A DNA stretch of 64,000 bases, taken from the NCBI RefSeq assembly GCF_037190085.1, contig NZ_JBBCJO010000008.1, positions 1-64,000 of the forward strand, in the 5' to 3' direction. This document shows, in pieces, positions 18,249-28,502 of the stretch. Made by a program: the position numbers and the translations under genes. The notes beneath the pieces were generated by a model. That model saw only the letters and a program-made list of their open reading frames with translations. It was not told the DNA's origin and ran no database searches. This stretch comes from Gemmatimonas aurantiaca (GTDB lineage: Bacteria; Gemmatimonadota; Gemmatimonadetes; Gemmatimonadales; Gemmatimonadaceae). The first letter of the stretch is position 1. Each line of letters starts with the position of its first letter.

Positions 18249-19372
18249 CTATACTCATTATAGCAAGTCATTACCCGTTGCCGAGCGGCATCTGCACGGA
18301 ACTGGGCCTGCTCTGGGTCGTCCAACACGGCACGAATGGCTATTTCAAGTTCGCCACTATCCTCGCTGGTGAAGAGCAAACCATCGACCCCGTCTCGCAC
18401 GTAGTGCGGAACTCCATCCACCCGAGACGCGATGACCGGCGTTCCAGCCGCCATTGCTTCCAAAAGCACGCGGCCCATCGCTTCCGTTCGAGAAGGAAGG
18501 ACGAACATCGCCGCATTCGCCATTAACTGGACAACCATTTCATTTGGGAGTGGTCCACTGAACTGAACTCTTGGATGATATTCTGCGAGTTCCTGCCAAG
18601 GTTTAAGATCGGCACAGTAACCTATGATTTGCAGGGTCGCTTGGGGGTAGTCTTCCGCCAGTCGTAGGAAAGCACGTATCAGTACATCTACCCCTTTGAG
18701 CATCCAGGGGAAACCAACAAAAAGAATGGTCTGACTCCGATGCTCACCTCTTTCAATAGAGGAAAGAGGTACGAATTCGTGGAATACGTGAAAACGAGAG
18801 GAAACTTCTGAACGATGAACTCCTATGACGTCATCGAGTTGGCTAGGATACAGAAGGCGAATGGCATTGCTTCTTCGCACAATCATTCTCAAAATCATTG
18901 GCGCGATAGTGCGCTTGAGACGGCCGAGTTTGCTCTTGTCTAGAGCAAGTCCTCGAAGGGGGTGGCCAGGGAATTCTACCATGAGTGGACTTTTCCAAAA
19001 AATGGAAAGAGAAAAGGCAATCAGTCCGATCCTGTAGGGGCCGTGTGCCACAATAACATCATATGGTCCTCCCAAAGAGCGTCTTTGCATCGCCACACGG
19101 AAAAAATTCGCAATCTCTCCTAACTTGCGGAGACGACGAGGGAGCTTGGAAGAACGGGCCGAAAAAAAGTCAAATTGACCGATCAGTCCGTCCGTTTTTT
19201 CCGTTACGGAAGAATTCGGCTTCCTGGGAATTGTGACAGCTACGACATCGCCTCGCAGCCTCTGCCCTAGGAAGTGCAAGGCGTTTCGACTACGATCTTG
19301 CGACGGTCCGAGCGTGTCGGGATAAAGATATAGTATCCTCAGCACCCCATGCTTCTCACCAGTTCGGCTCAC
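18167..19372 (-). CDS. Glycosyltransferase family 4 on the opposite strand
   Basis: 401 residues from GTG 19372 (GTG 19345 is also possible). Rossmann halves with LYLYPDTLGPSQDRSRNALHF at the start, VGFPWMLKGVDVLIRAF in the middle and the donor motif LPSRTEAMGRVLLEAMAAG. Probably cytosolic and part of polysaccharide assembly. It is the only glycosyltransferase here on the minus strand and overlaps its convergent neighbour by 82 nt. Confidence 0.85.
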   Translation of the reverse strand: MSRTGEKHGVLRILYLYPDTLGPSQDRSRNALHFLGQRLRGDVVAVTIPRKPNSSVTEKTDGLIGQFDFFSARSSKLPRRLRKLGEIANFFRVAMQRRSLGGPYDVIVAHGPYRIGLIAFSLSIFWKSPLMVEFPGHPLRGLALDKSKLGRLKRTIAPMILRMIVRRSNAIRLLYPSQLDDVIGVHRSEVSSRFHVFHEFVPLSSIERGEHRSQTILFVGFPWMLKGVDVLIRAFLRLAEDYPQATLQIIGYCADLKPWQELAEYHPRVQFSGPLPNEMVVQLMANAAMFVLPSRTEAMGRVLLEAMAAGTPVIASRVDGVPHYVRDGVDGLLFTSEDSGELEIAIRAVLDDPEQAQFRADAARQRVMTCYNEYSYAENFERAVRSALEDFERKSTSIDPI

Positions 19373-19618
19373 ACAAACCTTTGTTTTTAAGTGGTTTACC
19401 AGCGCCGGGCCTACCAGTATGCATGCCCCAACAAGACTCGCGCAATCGGTTGCGAAAGCTGCACGCGCGGCGTCTTTGTGAGCGAGAGCCGTCCATGTTC
19501 CTAGGCCCCAATCGCACGAGCAGCAAGCTCGGCGATGCCGGGATCACAGAGCTCAGAAGCTAGTGCGCTATCGACGATGGAGCGCCGAAGCGGGCTGCCG
19601 AGATCGCTGGAGGAATTA

Positions 19619-21793
19619 GTGTTGCGCTGTATCGTTCATCGTGTGAACGCCCTCATATTTTTTGCGTCGCTCGCAGCGTGCGATGCACCATCAGCATTCA
19701 TCTCGCCGAACCGCGCGCCAGCCAGCTCGTCCGTTGAGACCAGTGCGGTGTTCTCAGGCGCGCCTATCGCGCTTCAGATTGGTGAAACAATCCAATTGCC
19801 AGACGCTCCGAAAACCTTTCGCGACACGCGAAAGGTCGGGATGAGTGCTTCGTTCCGGAGCGTAGATCTTAACGTTGCGTCAGTTACGGCTCAGGGCGTA
19901 GTTCAGGGAACCGGCGATGGGGCAACTCTCATTCTTCATATACGACCCGATGTCGCTATCGATACCTTTGTTGTACGGATTGGTAGCGGCCCCCGCGAAC
20001 TACGTTTCAGCGTCGATACACTGCGACTCGGCCAAATCGGTGCCTCCCAGCTCATTCAGCCAACGGAAAACAGATATCGCCCGCAAGCTCGTAGTAACAA
20101 CACATCTGTGGCCATGGTATCCCCTGCAGGCGTGGTTTCCGCGAGAAGCAATGGGTTGGCCGTGATTGAAGTGGTCGATCTGACAGGTGCGTCAGGTCGG
20201 CTTCCCGTAGTAGTGGGTGGCAGTGCTGCACTCTCTTTTGGTGTGCATTCAGTCGCTTTGTTCGCCGGTGATATGGCCTCTTTTCCCGTAAGCGGCGCCA
20301 ATGGTGAGACCGTTACATATGTTTCCCATAATCCCTTGATTGCTGCAGTGCGTCAAGACGGAACAGTTGAAGCCAAGAGCGTTGGTCAGACGGAGATTGT
20401 GGCGTCCGCATTTGGCGCGCGTCCGGATACTCTGCTAGTAACGGTTGAATCAAGGCCTGCCCAACCCACGAGTTTGTCAATCAATGCTTCAGTGAGTCGT
20501 CGAAACCCTGGAGTCGGCACGGTGCTTGTCTCCAATGCGATACCATTGCCCCAAGGTCTGCTCCGAGCCGGCGAAAGTCGCAAAGTCCGAGTACTCGTGG
20601 GTGGAGTAGAACAAAGGATCTTTGTCGAGGAGCTCTCGGGACGCCATCAGGACGGCAGTCTGCGTAGCGTGCTCGTTCAGTTTCCGTTCGACCCGCCCAC
20701 GACGGGCGGAATTGCAGCGCAAATTGTAGTCGGACAAACCGGTCGATCTGGAGTCGATATACCAAAGCAGGAAGGAGACAGGGGGAATCCAGATGCGGTC
20801 ATCCTTCCCACAGATCCAGCGTACTTGGTTTCTACAGACCTGGTCGGTCCGACTCTCACCATGGCGGAAACGTTCATTCGCTTTGGTGCGCTCGGGAAGC
20901 GGTACGATGAAGACTTCGCGAAGTTCGCAGACCTCCTTCTCACCAATTATGGCGATGGGTGGATGGAGAATTATTATGATCGTGCGCAAGCGTACTACGC
21001 TATGTGGGTGCGATCCGGTAACCCCATCTATTGGTCAAGAGGTACTCAGCACCTATTGAACTATCGAAAGGGATACCTCGAGCAAAGCAACTACGGCACA
21101 TCTCCTCATTGGTCGCAGATGGATGGGCTTGGCCTGCACTACCTTCTAACTGGAGATGAACAATCGCGATACGCAATCACCCGTGTTACAACAACACTTT
21201 GGTACTTTAGAGTGCGGGTTGGCTTGGGTACCAAAACGTCTGCAGATATCGAAAATCGAATTCGCGCGCGCGTACTCATGGCTCATCTGTGGGCCTGGAG
21301 ATTGAGCGACAGTCCGGCAACGTTGGCTGCTGAGCTCGAAAGTGCATACACCGCCGTGCTGAGTGCTCAAGAATCAGATGGCTCGTATCGATTCACAGCC
21401 TACTGCAACCAATCCCTGAACTACATGGATGGAATGCTCAATGAAGCGTTGATTCAGATCTATCAGTTGTTCCGTGAGGATTCTCGAATTCTAACAGCAG
21501 TCGAAAAGAATACAAATTGGCTATGGTCACAGTGGGTGCCGACCGCTCAAGGCTTCAAGTATCTACCAGCCGCCTGTACAGGGGTTGGAGATACAGCGCC
21601 GGTGCCTGAACTCAACAGTCTCATTGTAAACGGCTACGCCTGGGTGTACACTAAGACTCGTTCAAATACCGCAGCGACCAGAGCAGACGCCATTTTCAAG
21701 GGCTCTGTTGAGAAGTCTTTTCTCTACGGCTCAAAGCAGTTCAACCAGCAATACAGTACCAGTTGGAGGTACTTCGCATACCGATCGCAATGA
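19619..21793 (+). CDS. Secreted lipoprotein: Ig-like (BIG-type) domains plus helical toroid-like domain
   Basis: 724 residues from GTG 19619, chosen because GGAGG lies 5 nt upstream and the protein then begins directly with a signal peptide ending in the lipobox LAAC. The N-terminal half (about 30-290) is beta-rich with BIG_2-like repeats (for example SVGQTEIVASAFGARPDTLLVT). The C-terminal half has many aromatic helices (YYDRAQAYYAMW, HWSQMDGLGLHYLLTGDE), suggesting an alpha/alpha toroid as seen in polysaccharide-acting enzymes. No catalytic set was recognised. Lying among sugar genes, it may bind or process the exported polysaccharide; this is inference. Confidence 0.7.
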   Translation: MLRCIVHRVNALIFFASLAACDAPSAFISPNRAPASSSVETSAVFSGAPIALQIGETIQLPDAPKTFRDTRKVGMSASFRSVDLNVASVTAQGVVQGTGDGATLILHIRPDVAIDTFVVRIGSGPRELRFSVDTLRLGQIGASQLIQPTENRYRPQARSNNTSVAMVSPAGVVSARSNGLAVIEVVDLTGASGRLPVVVGGSAALSFGVHSVALFAGDMASFPVSGANGETVTYVSHNPLIAAVRQDGTVEAKSVGQTEIVASAFGARPDTLLVTVESRPAQPTSLSINASVSRRNPGVGTVLVSNAIPLPQGLLRAGESRKVRVLVGGVEQRIFVEELSGRHQDGSLRSVLVQFPFDPPTTGGIAAQIVVGQTGRSGVDIPKQEGDRGNPDAVILPTDPAYLVSTDLVGPTLTMAETFIRFGALGKRYDEDFAKFADLLLTNYGDGWMENYYDRAQAYYAMWVRSGNPIYWSRGTQHLLNYRKGYLEQSNYGTSPHWSQMDGLGLHYLLTGDEQSRYAITRVTTTLWYFRVRVGLGTKTSADIENRIRARVLMAHLWAWRLSDSPATLAAELESAYTAVLSAQESDGSYRFTAYCNQSLNYMDGMLNEALIQIYQLFREDSRILTAVEKNTNWLWSQWVPTAQGFKYLPAACTGVGDTAPVPELNSLIVNGYAWVYTKTRSNTAATRADAIFKGSVEKSFLYGSKQFNQQYSTSWRYFAYRSQ

Positions 21794-21995
21794 CGACGGT
21801 ATTCGGTTCATTTTCAGGGACCCTGGCGAGCCGAGACGCCTCTTCGACGAGAGCCCGCAAGATCCTCACATCGCATCTTGTGGGTTTCTTAGTTCTGCCG
21901 CTCTTTCGATATACACATATCGGAATCCCATAGTTCTACAGACGCCGACATAGGCACTGAGAGCAAACGCTGCCCATTCACCGTCATTTCAGACA

Positions 21996-23177
21996 GTGAA
22001 ACAATACCCAGTTATCGAGACTCAGTCAGTGATCGGAACGCCTGTGGGCCGAGATAAGATCCGTGTGCTCTATCTGGAGTATGCGATCGCATGGGGCGGG
22101 TCTGGCAAGAGCCTTATCGAGCTGATTGATGCGCAAGAAAACGTGGAGGCGACTATACTGACGAGAATTCCGTTTCCCGACAGTGTGCTTGATGGAACCA
22201 AAGTGCGCTACGAAATGGCTCGTATTCCTCGTTGGGTATCTCGTTTTCCGTCCTATATACGTGAAGTGATGGAGGATGCATACTGGATCTATGCAATCGT
22301 GCGAATTGCGAAATCCAGCAGAGCAGACATCCTGCATCTCAACAATGGAATTTCTTACAATCTCGCAAGCATGATAGCAGCGAGGTTGCTTAACATTCCA
22401 TTCGTAGTTCACCAACGAGGCTGGGAGAAGCCAAGAAGGCGCCTTTCGCTTGCGCGTCGCTTACTCGGCCGATTCCCCGTTCTCGCAATTTCTGAAGCCG
22501 TCGAGAGACATCTACATTCCTCGATTGATTCGGATCTCAATGTTCGGGCAATATACGATGTCGTAAAACACCCAAGTATGGTAAATCGCCAAACGCCTAA
22601 GAACGGAGTCATAACGATTGGAATGCACGGGATGCTTACGCCATGGAAGGGGCAACTTCTGCTAGTGGAGGCAGCAGCCTACCTGCGCACCCATCATCAT
22701 TTGAAATTGCGTTACAAAATTGCAGGAGCTCCGGTGGCTGGCGCTGAACAGTATGCGGCCGATCTACGTGCGGCAATTGAAGCGGCTGATCTCTGCGAAC
22801 AGTTTGAATTGGTGGGATTAGTGGAAGACGTGTATGGATTCTTGGAGACACTGGACATTTCTGTTCACGCGTCTTTAGCTCCTGAGCCTCTTGGCAGGGT
22901 AATTGTCGAAGCACAACTGGCAGGTGTTCCAGTCATTGCGTCCGGAGAAGCTGGTGCGCTTGAGCTATTGGTCGATGGAGCTGGCGTGTCGTTCAGGCCG
23001 GGCGATGCTCTTGCTTTGGCTGAGTGCATTCGCGATCTCGTGCTCAACACAGAGAAGCGACATCAGATGGCAATCTCCGCGCTTACTTCATCCAGAATCC
23101 GCTTTGACGAGAGGAGGCTTGCTCTTGCAGTTCGTGGGGTATACGAGAGCTTAATCATCTCCAATAGACCCGCGTAG
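21996..23177 (+). CDS. Glycosyltransferase family 4
   Basis: 393 residues from GTG 21996, 202 nt after the lipoprotein gene; that gap shows no gene. The N-terminus has the loop LYLEYAIAWGGSGKSLIEL, then VVHQRGW, MHGMLTPWKGQLLLVEA and the donor site HASLAPEPLGRVIVEAQLAG. Cytoplasmic, retaining GT-B type. Likely co-transcribed with the pyruvyl transferase 65 nt downstream. Confidence 0.85.
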   Translation: MKQYPVIETQSVIGTPVGRDKIRVLYLEYAIAWGGSGKSLIELIDAQENVEATILTRIPFPDSVLDGTKVRYEMARIPRWVSRFPSYIREVMEDAYWIYAIVRIAKSSRADILHLNNGISYNLASMIAARLLNIPFVVHQRGWEKPRRRLSLARRLLGRFPVLAISEAVERHLHSSIDSDLNVRAIYDVVKHPSMVNRQTPKNGVITIGMHGMLTPWKGQLLLVEAAAYLRTHHHLKLRYKIAGAPVAGAEQYAADLRAAIEAADLCEQFELVGLVEDVYGFLETLDISVHASLAPEPLGRVIVEAQLAGVPVIASGEAGALELLVDGAGVSFRPGDALALAECIRDLVLNTEKRHQMAISALTSSRIRFDERRLALAVRGVYESLIISNRPA

Positions 23178-23242
23178 CGAAGCATTTCTAATAGCCTACC
23201 TATCCAACATCGCAAGCCGAATCTCGCCCACATTTCAGCATC

Positions 23243-24463
23243 ATGCCTCCAAAAGCCTCTCCTGTCTTGATAGCCCATGCTCATGCTGCCAGAGACAATC
23301 TGGGGGATGAGCTTCTCGTTAGATCCATCCAATCCGGGCTCCGGGATCGCCTGCCGGAGTTCGAACTGTCTTTCGTGGAACTCTTTCAATCATCCGACGG
23401 GAGCGCAGGCAGAGAAATCGCACCAGCCAGGTCTCGAGAATCACGAAAGAGGCTTGCTGAGGCGCTCGCGCCTACACGCGCGTTGATTGTTGGTGGCGGT
23501 GAACTTGTCGGGCCTTTTCATGAATACATCTTCGCCACACTGTCTGCTGCTGCCGCGGGCAAGCCGGTTCATTGGTTGGGAGTCGGCGGAGAAGCCTGGG
23601 GAGGGAGAGCGGATCGATATTTCCTCAAGCAGGCTCTGGATCATGCAAAACTGATCGCCTCCCGCGACCCCCAATGCACACGTACACTCCGTGGCATGCT
23701 CCACCGCCACGACATTGTCGATGGGCGGGATTTGGTCTATGCCTATTCGGCTCCGAAGCCTGCACTGAATCACAGCAACACCATCGCCGTGTGCTTGCGG
23801 GGCAGCGAGCGAGCCGAAAGGACTTGGGATGCGAGGCGATTGCTCGAGGTGGCGCTTACTTTGCGAGGTGCTCAAGAGAATGGCTATACCATCCATCTCA
23901 TTCCTTTTCTATCCAACGATGCATCTGAGCATGTTGGATCGCCCAACATAGATGAACAATTTCGATCAGACGAGGCAATCGCAGAATTCGTGGCGAGTAG
24001 ACTTCTCCCTGAGCGAACACTGATAACGGTCATAGGACGAGACGTAGACGCAGCGACGCACATTCTCAGCACCTCAAGCCTTCTCGTGAGCATGCGGCTC
24101 CACGCGCTCATTCTCGCATCAAAAATTGGGGTTCCGTTTATTGCACTTGATTACGCCCCCAAAGTACGTCATATCACTCGCCTACTCGAAGTAGAGAAGT
24201 TTTGCTTGTTACCGGAGGAATGCATAGAGTCTCTTCCTCAACTCATCAGCGACCTACAAACGGAAGCTCTCCGGACTCATTTTTTGGGGCTGTTGCGTAA
24301 AAATGTTCCTGCTTTGGAAAGAACAGCAGCGAATGTCTTTGACGAATCCGCTCGCCTTCTTTTGAAGACGATCTCATCAGATCGTCCCTCCAGGATAGAC
24401 CCTCAGGCATTCATGATGCGTTCAGCGCAGGCGACTTATCTCCGGTTGGTTGACAATCGCTAG
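23243..24463 (+). CDS. Polysaccharide pyruvyl transferase family protein
   Basis: 406 residues from ATG 23243. It has the family's N-terminal ARDNLGDELL element (N-x-GDE), IVGGGELVGP and LGVGGEAWGG in the middle, and STSSLLVSMRLHALILASKIGVPFIALDY near the C-terminus (the S.R.H motif). Members (WcaK/CsaB-like) transfer pyruvate from PEP to a sugar, adding negative charge to exopolysaccharide. The acceptor is unknown. It converges on the flippase gene with a 102-nt gap. Confidence 0.85.
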   Translation: MPPKASPVLIAHAHAARDNLGDELLVRSIQSGLRDRLPEFELSFVELFQSSDGSAGREIAPARSRESRKRLAEALAPTRALIVGGGELVGPFHEYIFATLSAAAAGKPVHWLGVGGEAWGGRADRYFLKQALDHAKLIASRDPQCTRTLRGMLHRHDIVDGRDLVYAYSAPKPALNHSNTIAVCLRGSERAERTWDARRLLEVALTLRGAQENGYTIHLIPFLSNDASEHVGSPNIDEQFRSDEAIAEFVASRLLPERTLITVIGRDVDAATHILSTSSLLVSMRLHALILASKIGVPFIALDYAPKVRHITRLLEVEKFCLLPEECIESLPQLISDLQTEALRTHFLGLLRKNVPALERTAANVFDESARLLLKTISSDRPSRIDPQAFMMRSAQATYLRLVDNR

Positions 24464-24565
24464 CTGTTCCAGGTTAGCGATATCGCCCGCAACTCCAATA
24501 AAGGTGTTCGTGAAGGAGACATTTCTCCACGTCATTGCGATGACGTCGTTCAATGCTAGTCCACC

Positions 24566-26101
24566 TTACATTTTTGCAACGAAGCGGGCTCGCAGTTGTA
24601 GACCGAATTCACAGAGCTTGCCTATTGCGCCGGTTCCCGGGATCCTCGCCAACCAGTCAAGCTGATCTTTACATAGCCATAGAACCAGCAGAAGGTAGAG
24701 GGCGGCGCCAAGACCTGCACTCAATAGCAATCGAGCAAAAGAATTTGCCTGGGCAATCGGTCCATAATTTCGAGCTATGGAAACGACCGCCAGCATAATG
24801 ATGGTGGCAACAAGGGGTCCTGAAAGTGCCCCTAGCCATGAACGTACAGGCAATGCAATTGAGTGCCTAAGTCTCTGTAGTCGACGCGCAATCAAGATTG
24901 GCTGTGGTACAAGCCAGGCGAGCGCCAATCCATTGGCACCGTAGAAATGGCCGAGGACGAGGAAGGCCAGTGGCAGCAACAATAGCAGGAGAACGCCATT
25001 GAGCGCATACGTACGCTCGCCATTTGTGGCGATCATTGCATTATCAAGCGCTGAGGTTAGCGGTAGAATTGCGGACTGTATGCACAAGATCTGCAAGACC
25101 AAAATATACTCGTCCCACTTGGGCCCCAATGCAACGGGTACGAGATCACCCGCTACCACTGCAATGCCCCCAAGAATAGGAAACATTGCGAGAGCTGAAA
25201 CACTGGTGATCCTCAATAGAGCGTTGACGACATGATCCGATGAAGAGCGAACGCTACCGAATACCGAGGCCGATGCGTAGGTAATGATACCTGATAGCTT
25301 TTCGATGGGAGATCTTGCAAGCCCCGCCATATACGTGTAACCACCGAGCTGAGCCACCGATACAACCAAACCTCCCACCGAAGCATCCGAGCTTTGTGCC
25401 AAGAAATTCGTGGTGGAGGCGGCCAAGAGCTTGTTTGCGCTCGCGCGTATTTTCCCAATCACGGACTTTCGAAGTCTACCGAGACTTAGACGCGCGCGTA
25501 CACCAATGGTGATAGTTCCAGCCGAGGCTCCGCAGAGATAGCCCACGACCAATGACCAGTACCTCCATCCCCACAATGCGAGGGTAAGACTCACCGCCGC
25601 CTCAACAACGACTCGGGTTATTTCCGCGATAGCCGTTTCTTTGAATCGCAACTGTCTCCGCATCAAGGCGGTTGGCACGAGAGAGAGCCCTTCAAGAACA
25701 AACCCAAAGGAAAGTGCTAGAATGACGACTCCCATGCCCTCGCGACGATAGACTAATTCAAGAGGCCATGCTGCCAGGCACAACACTGTGCCAACTGCGA
25801 GAAACGTAGTGAGCGCGAGACTGTGCAGAGTCTCGTATTCTCCCCTTTCCAACTCGGGGCCAAGGACGACGGTATTGGAAAGCCCACCCTCCGCGACAAT
25901 CCGGCCAAATCGGGTAAAAACCGTCACCAAAGCGAGATACCCGTAGTCTTCGGGGCTCAGGATTCGCGCAAGTGCGATTGTAATCGGCCACGTTATCAAG
26001 AGCGGTAACCAACGCGACAATGCGACCCAACGTGTGCCGATCACTATGGTCCGGCGATCGAGCAATGCGTCGATCTTCTCTTCTTTCTTCACAACTGTCA
26101 T
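24566..26101 (-). CDS. Wzx-like lipid-linked oligosaccharide flippase (MOP superfamily)
   Basis: 511 residues from ATG 26101 with about 12-14 hydrophobic helices. The start (WVALSRWLPLLITWPITIALARILSPEDYG) is the classic N-terminal pattern of the polysaccharide transporter family (WzxC-like). It flips undecaprenyl-linked repeat units across the inner membrane. Five nt separate it from the O-antigen-ligase-like gene, so both are in one minus-strand operon that runs back to the exosortase gene. Confidence 0.9.
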   Translation of the reverse strand: MTVVKKEEKIDALLDRRTIVIGTRWVALSRWLPLLITWPITIALARILSPEDYGYLALVTVFTRFGRIVAEGGLSNTVVLGPELERGEYETLHSLALTTFLAVGTVLCLAAWPLELVYRREGMGVVILALSFGFVLEGLSLVPTALMRRQLRFKETAIAEITRVVVEAAVSLTLALWGWRYWSLVVGYLCGASAGTITIGVRARLSLGRLRKSVIGKIRASANKLLAASTTNFLAQSSDASVGGLVVSVAQLGGYTYMAGLARSPIEKLSGIITYASASVFGSVRSSSDHVVNALLRITSVSALAMFPILGGIAVVAGDLVPVALGPKWDEYILVLQILCIQSAILPLTSALDNAMIATNGERTYALNGVLLLLLLPLAFLVLGHFYGANGLALAWLVPQPILIARRLQRLRHSIALPVRSWLGALSGPLVATIIMLAVVSIARNYGPIAQANSFARLLLSAGLGAALYLLLVLWLCKDQLDWLARIPGTGAIGKLCEFGLQLRARFVAKM

Positions 26102-26106
26102 CTATG

Positions 26107-27453
26107 CTAACTACGCACGCGTCGATCGAATGACACCTGGCGCAGCCTGCGGCTCATCCTACGAGGGCTGTTGTGTGCTGAAGTCTGATGAGTAGCATTT
26201 GTTTGAGTGTATGCTACCGACTCCAGGAGCACTCCCAGCCCAAGCACCGCAAAGAGGATGTAGCTATATGCATGAGACAGAAAAACTATGCATGTGAGGT
26301 ACGCAACAAGGCTAGCCAGATACTCTGGCCTATGATACTCAGCCTTCCATGAAGCCAGTCGCGCCGAACGTCTAATGTGTTTCCACATAAGGAATAGCAG
26401 ACATCCTATTCCTGCGAATCCGAGTTCTGCGGCTACCTGGACATAGGTATTGTGAGCGGTGTGCCAGGCTCCGGTCGTTTGCTGCGCGCGAAAGTCGTTG
26501 CCGATTTGGGCTTCGAACGAACCTGCTCCTAGGCCAAGAACGGGGTTCTCCATGGCAAAAACCAAACCCCGTTTCCAGAGATAGATTCGGCCGGAGCTGC
26601 TGGTGGTGTTGTAGTCGTCTTCGAGTGAAACCAGTGTTGCGGCACGAGCGCGCATAGTGCTCGGCAAAAGCGGAATGGATAAAGGAACAATGATCATAAG
26701 AGCTACAATTGCGCCTACAACTACGCGAGGGCGGAAGCTGAATATCATCACGGCAATCCCAACGACAAAACCAACCAATCCCCCCCTTGAGCCTGTTTTC
26801 ATCAGGGCAATGAGAAGGACTACGGCGGCTATGAGCGAGCAGCAGCGGTACAGGAATTTTCCCCGGAGCGTTGAGCCAATAGCGAATGGCAATGTCAGCG
26901 CGAATAACGCCGCCAGATCATTGGGATCGTAGCTCCCGGAGCTGGTCAGCCGGCTTCCTTCCACTACCTCGCCCTTAACAAGAAGCAGTGTTGCTGCCAC
27001 GGCCGTAAGCCAACCCGTCCATCGGGATACGATGTCAAGGCTTTGGATTGTTGGTTTTGTCAGACCGATAATGATGACGAGCCCTAGTCCCCATGGGAGT
27101 ACTTGAAGCGTAGCCCAGGTTTGTCCTCTCCAAATGGAGAAAGGGAAGGAAAACACGATGATCAGGCAGTACAGCAATACCAATCGCATTGAAGTAGAGC
27201 GCCACAAACGTCCCCAAGCGACAGAATGTGTCCTCACGAGGTGAAGCACGACCCCGATAAGAGTCGCGGAGAATACGGGCTTCAGATACCGTGCTGGCCC
27301 AAGCTGCTCTCCCACTCTCACCGCAGTGAGGGCAATGGCAAGTATCGCTACAGCGATAGAGCCATTCCAGTAGAGGGCAAGCGTCGATGGAGAAAGCGGA
27401 CGTAGCCTGGTCGAGCCTTTAGCGACAACGGGCAAGGTTCTTGTTGATTGCAT
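26107..27453 (-). CDS. O-antigen ligase / Wzy-type polymerase
   Basis: 448 residues from ATG 27453, sharing one base with the stop of the epimerase gene (TAATG). Multiple membrane helices surround a large periplasmic loop with GLGAGSFEAQ and HTAHNTYVQVAAELGFAG, the Wzy_C signature (H..N.Y.....E.G). It is expected to polymerise or ligate repeat units in the periplasm. Whether it is polymerase or ligase cannot be read from the sequence; within an EPS locus with Wza/Wzc, polymerase is likelier. Confidence 0.88.
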   Translation of the reverse strand: MQSTRTLPVVAKGSTRLRPLSPSTLALYWNGSIAVAILAIALTAVRVGEQLGPARYLKPVFSATLIGVVLHLVRTHSVAWGRLWRSTSMRLVLLYCLIIVFSFPFSIWRGQTWATLQVLPWGLGLVIIIGLTKPTIQSLDIVSRWTGWLTAVAATLLLVKGEVVEGSRLTSSGSYDPNDLAALFALTLPFAIGSTLRGKFLYRCCSLIAAVVLLIALMKTGSRGGLVGFVVGIAVMIFSFRPRVVVGAIVALMIIVPLSIPLLPSTMRARAATLVSLEDDYNTTSSSGRIYLWKRGLVFAMENPVLGLGAGSFEAQIGNDFRAQQTTGAWHTAHNTYVQVAAELGFAGIGCLLFLMWKHIRRSARLASWKAEYHRPEYLASLVAYLTCIVFLSHAYSYILFAVLGLGVLLESVAYTQTNATHQTSAHNSPRRMSRRLRQVSFDRRVRS

Positions 27454-28499
27454 TACAAAATATCAACCGAAAGGCTGGAAACTTGCGGAGGAAGTCTGCG
27501 AATCGGAGGAGTCGCTTGTGGCAGACTCAGATACCACTTGACCATATTGCGGAGGCCAGATTCAAGGCTAACACGGGGTTTAAAACCCGCGTTGCGCGCT
27601 TTCTCCGCGGAGAATTGTGTCTGGTCGACAACCAACTTACGAATTCGCATCCGGTTGACTGGGGTATCGACTCCTGCTATCGAAGCCAACAATTCGATAG
27701 GAAATGCCGCGGCGAGGGCCAGACTCAAGGGAATGGCAACGCGAGAGACTGGAGATCCCAACTCTGACGCCACGACCTCCACAATCTCCCGACTCGTCAG
27801 ATCAGGTGCTTCCACCCAATTGAAGACATCGACGCCATCCACATGCCGAGCCCAGGCCCAGAAAGTGAAATCTACCAGATTTGCTACATATGAGAGACTC
27901 TTTCTGTTCTCCGAGCGTCCCACATGCATATAGCGGCGGCGATGCACCTGGCGAATGAGCGAGAACATATTGGCGTAGTTCCCCTCACCGAACGTCACGC
28001 TCGGACGGATGATAAGCGCAGAAAGACCTTTCGCATCAGCGTAGGAACGAAGAACTGCCTCTGCCGCCAACTTGCTTGCTCCGTAGGAGTTTGTGGGGCG
28101 AAGGAGAGAATCTTCAGTAGCTGGTATTTTTGCGGGTGTGTAAACGGCGGCAGAGGAATAGAAACATATCCTTTTCACCCCCGACTCCATCATGACTTCA
28201 ACAACATTCTCCGTACCCAGTTTATTCACCGCGAAGTACGTCTCTTTGTCGATTCCGGAATCGTGATGCGCCGCAGCTAGATGCAGCACCTCTGAACACC
28301 CTTGCATTGCGGCAACAACCGCCGCACGATTGCGTACATCGCCAATGACAACCCGAGAGGGACTAAGATCGCTATCGGGATGGTGTAGATCTAGTATGAC
28401 ATACGGGCGTCCCTGTGACTCCAACTGACGGCATACATGCGTGCCAATAAAGCCAGATCCTCCAGTGACGAGTAGAGGCTCGAGACCGCGCTCATACAT
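27453..28499 (-). CDS. NAD-dependent epimerase/dehydratase (extended SDR)
   Basis: 348 residues from ATG 28499. Rossmann motif VTGGSGFIGTH, then LHLAAAHHD, FYSSAAVYTP and YGASK (Tyr-x3-Lys catalytic pair). The family interconverts nucleotide sugars, or acts as a 3-beta-HSD/GalE-like enzyme. It lies between EpsI and the ligase gene and probably makes a sugar precursor or modifies a lipid-linked one. Substrate unknown. Confidence 0.88.
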   Translation of the reverse strand: MYERGLEPLLVTGGSGFIGTHVCRQLESQGRPYVILDLHHPDSDLSPSRVVIGDVRNRAAVVAAMQGCSEVLHLAAAHHDSGIDKETYFAVNKLGTENVVEVMMESGVKRICFYSSAAVYTPAKIPATEDSLLRPTNSYGASKLAAEAVLRSYADAKGLSALIIRPSVTFGEGNYANMFSLIRQVHRRRYMHVGRSENRKSLSYVANLVDFTFWAWARHVDGVDVFNWVEAPDLTSREIVEVVASELGSPVSRVAIPLSLALAAAFPIELLASIAGVDTPVNRMRIRKLVVDQTQFSAEKARNAGFKPRVSLESGLRNMVKWYLSLPQATPPIRRLPPQVSSLSVDIL

Positions 28500-28502
28500 C
28501 GA

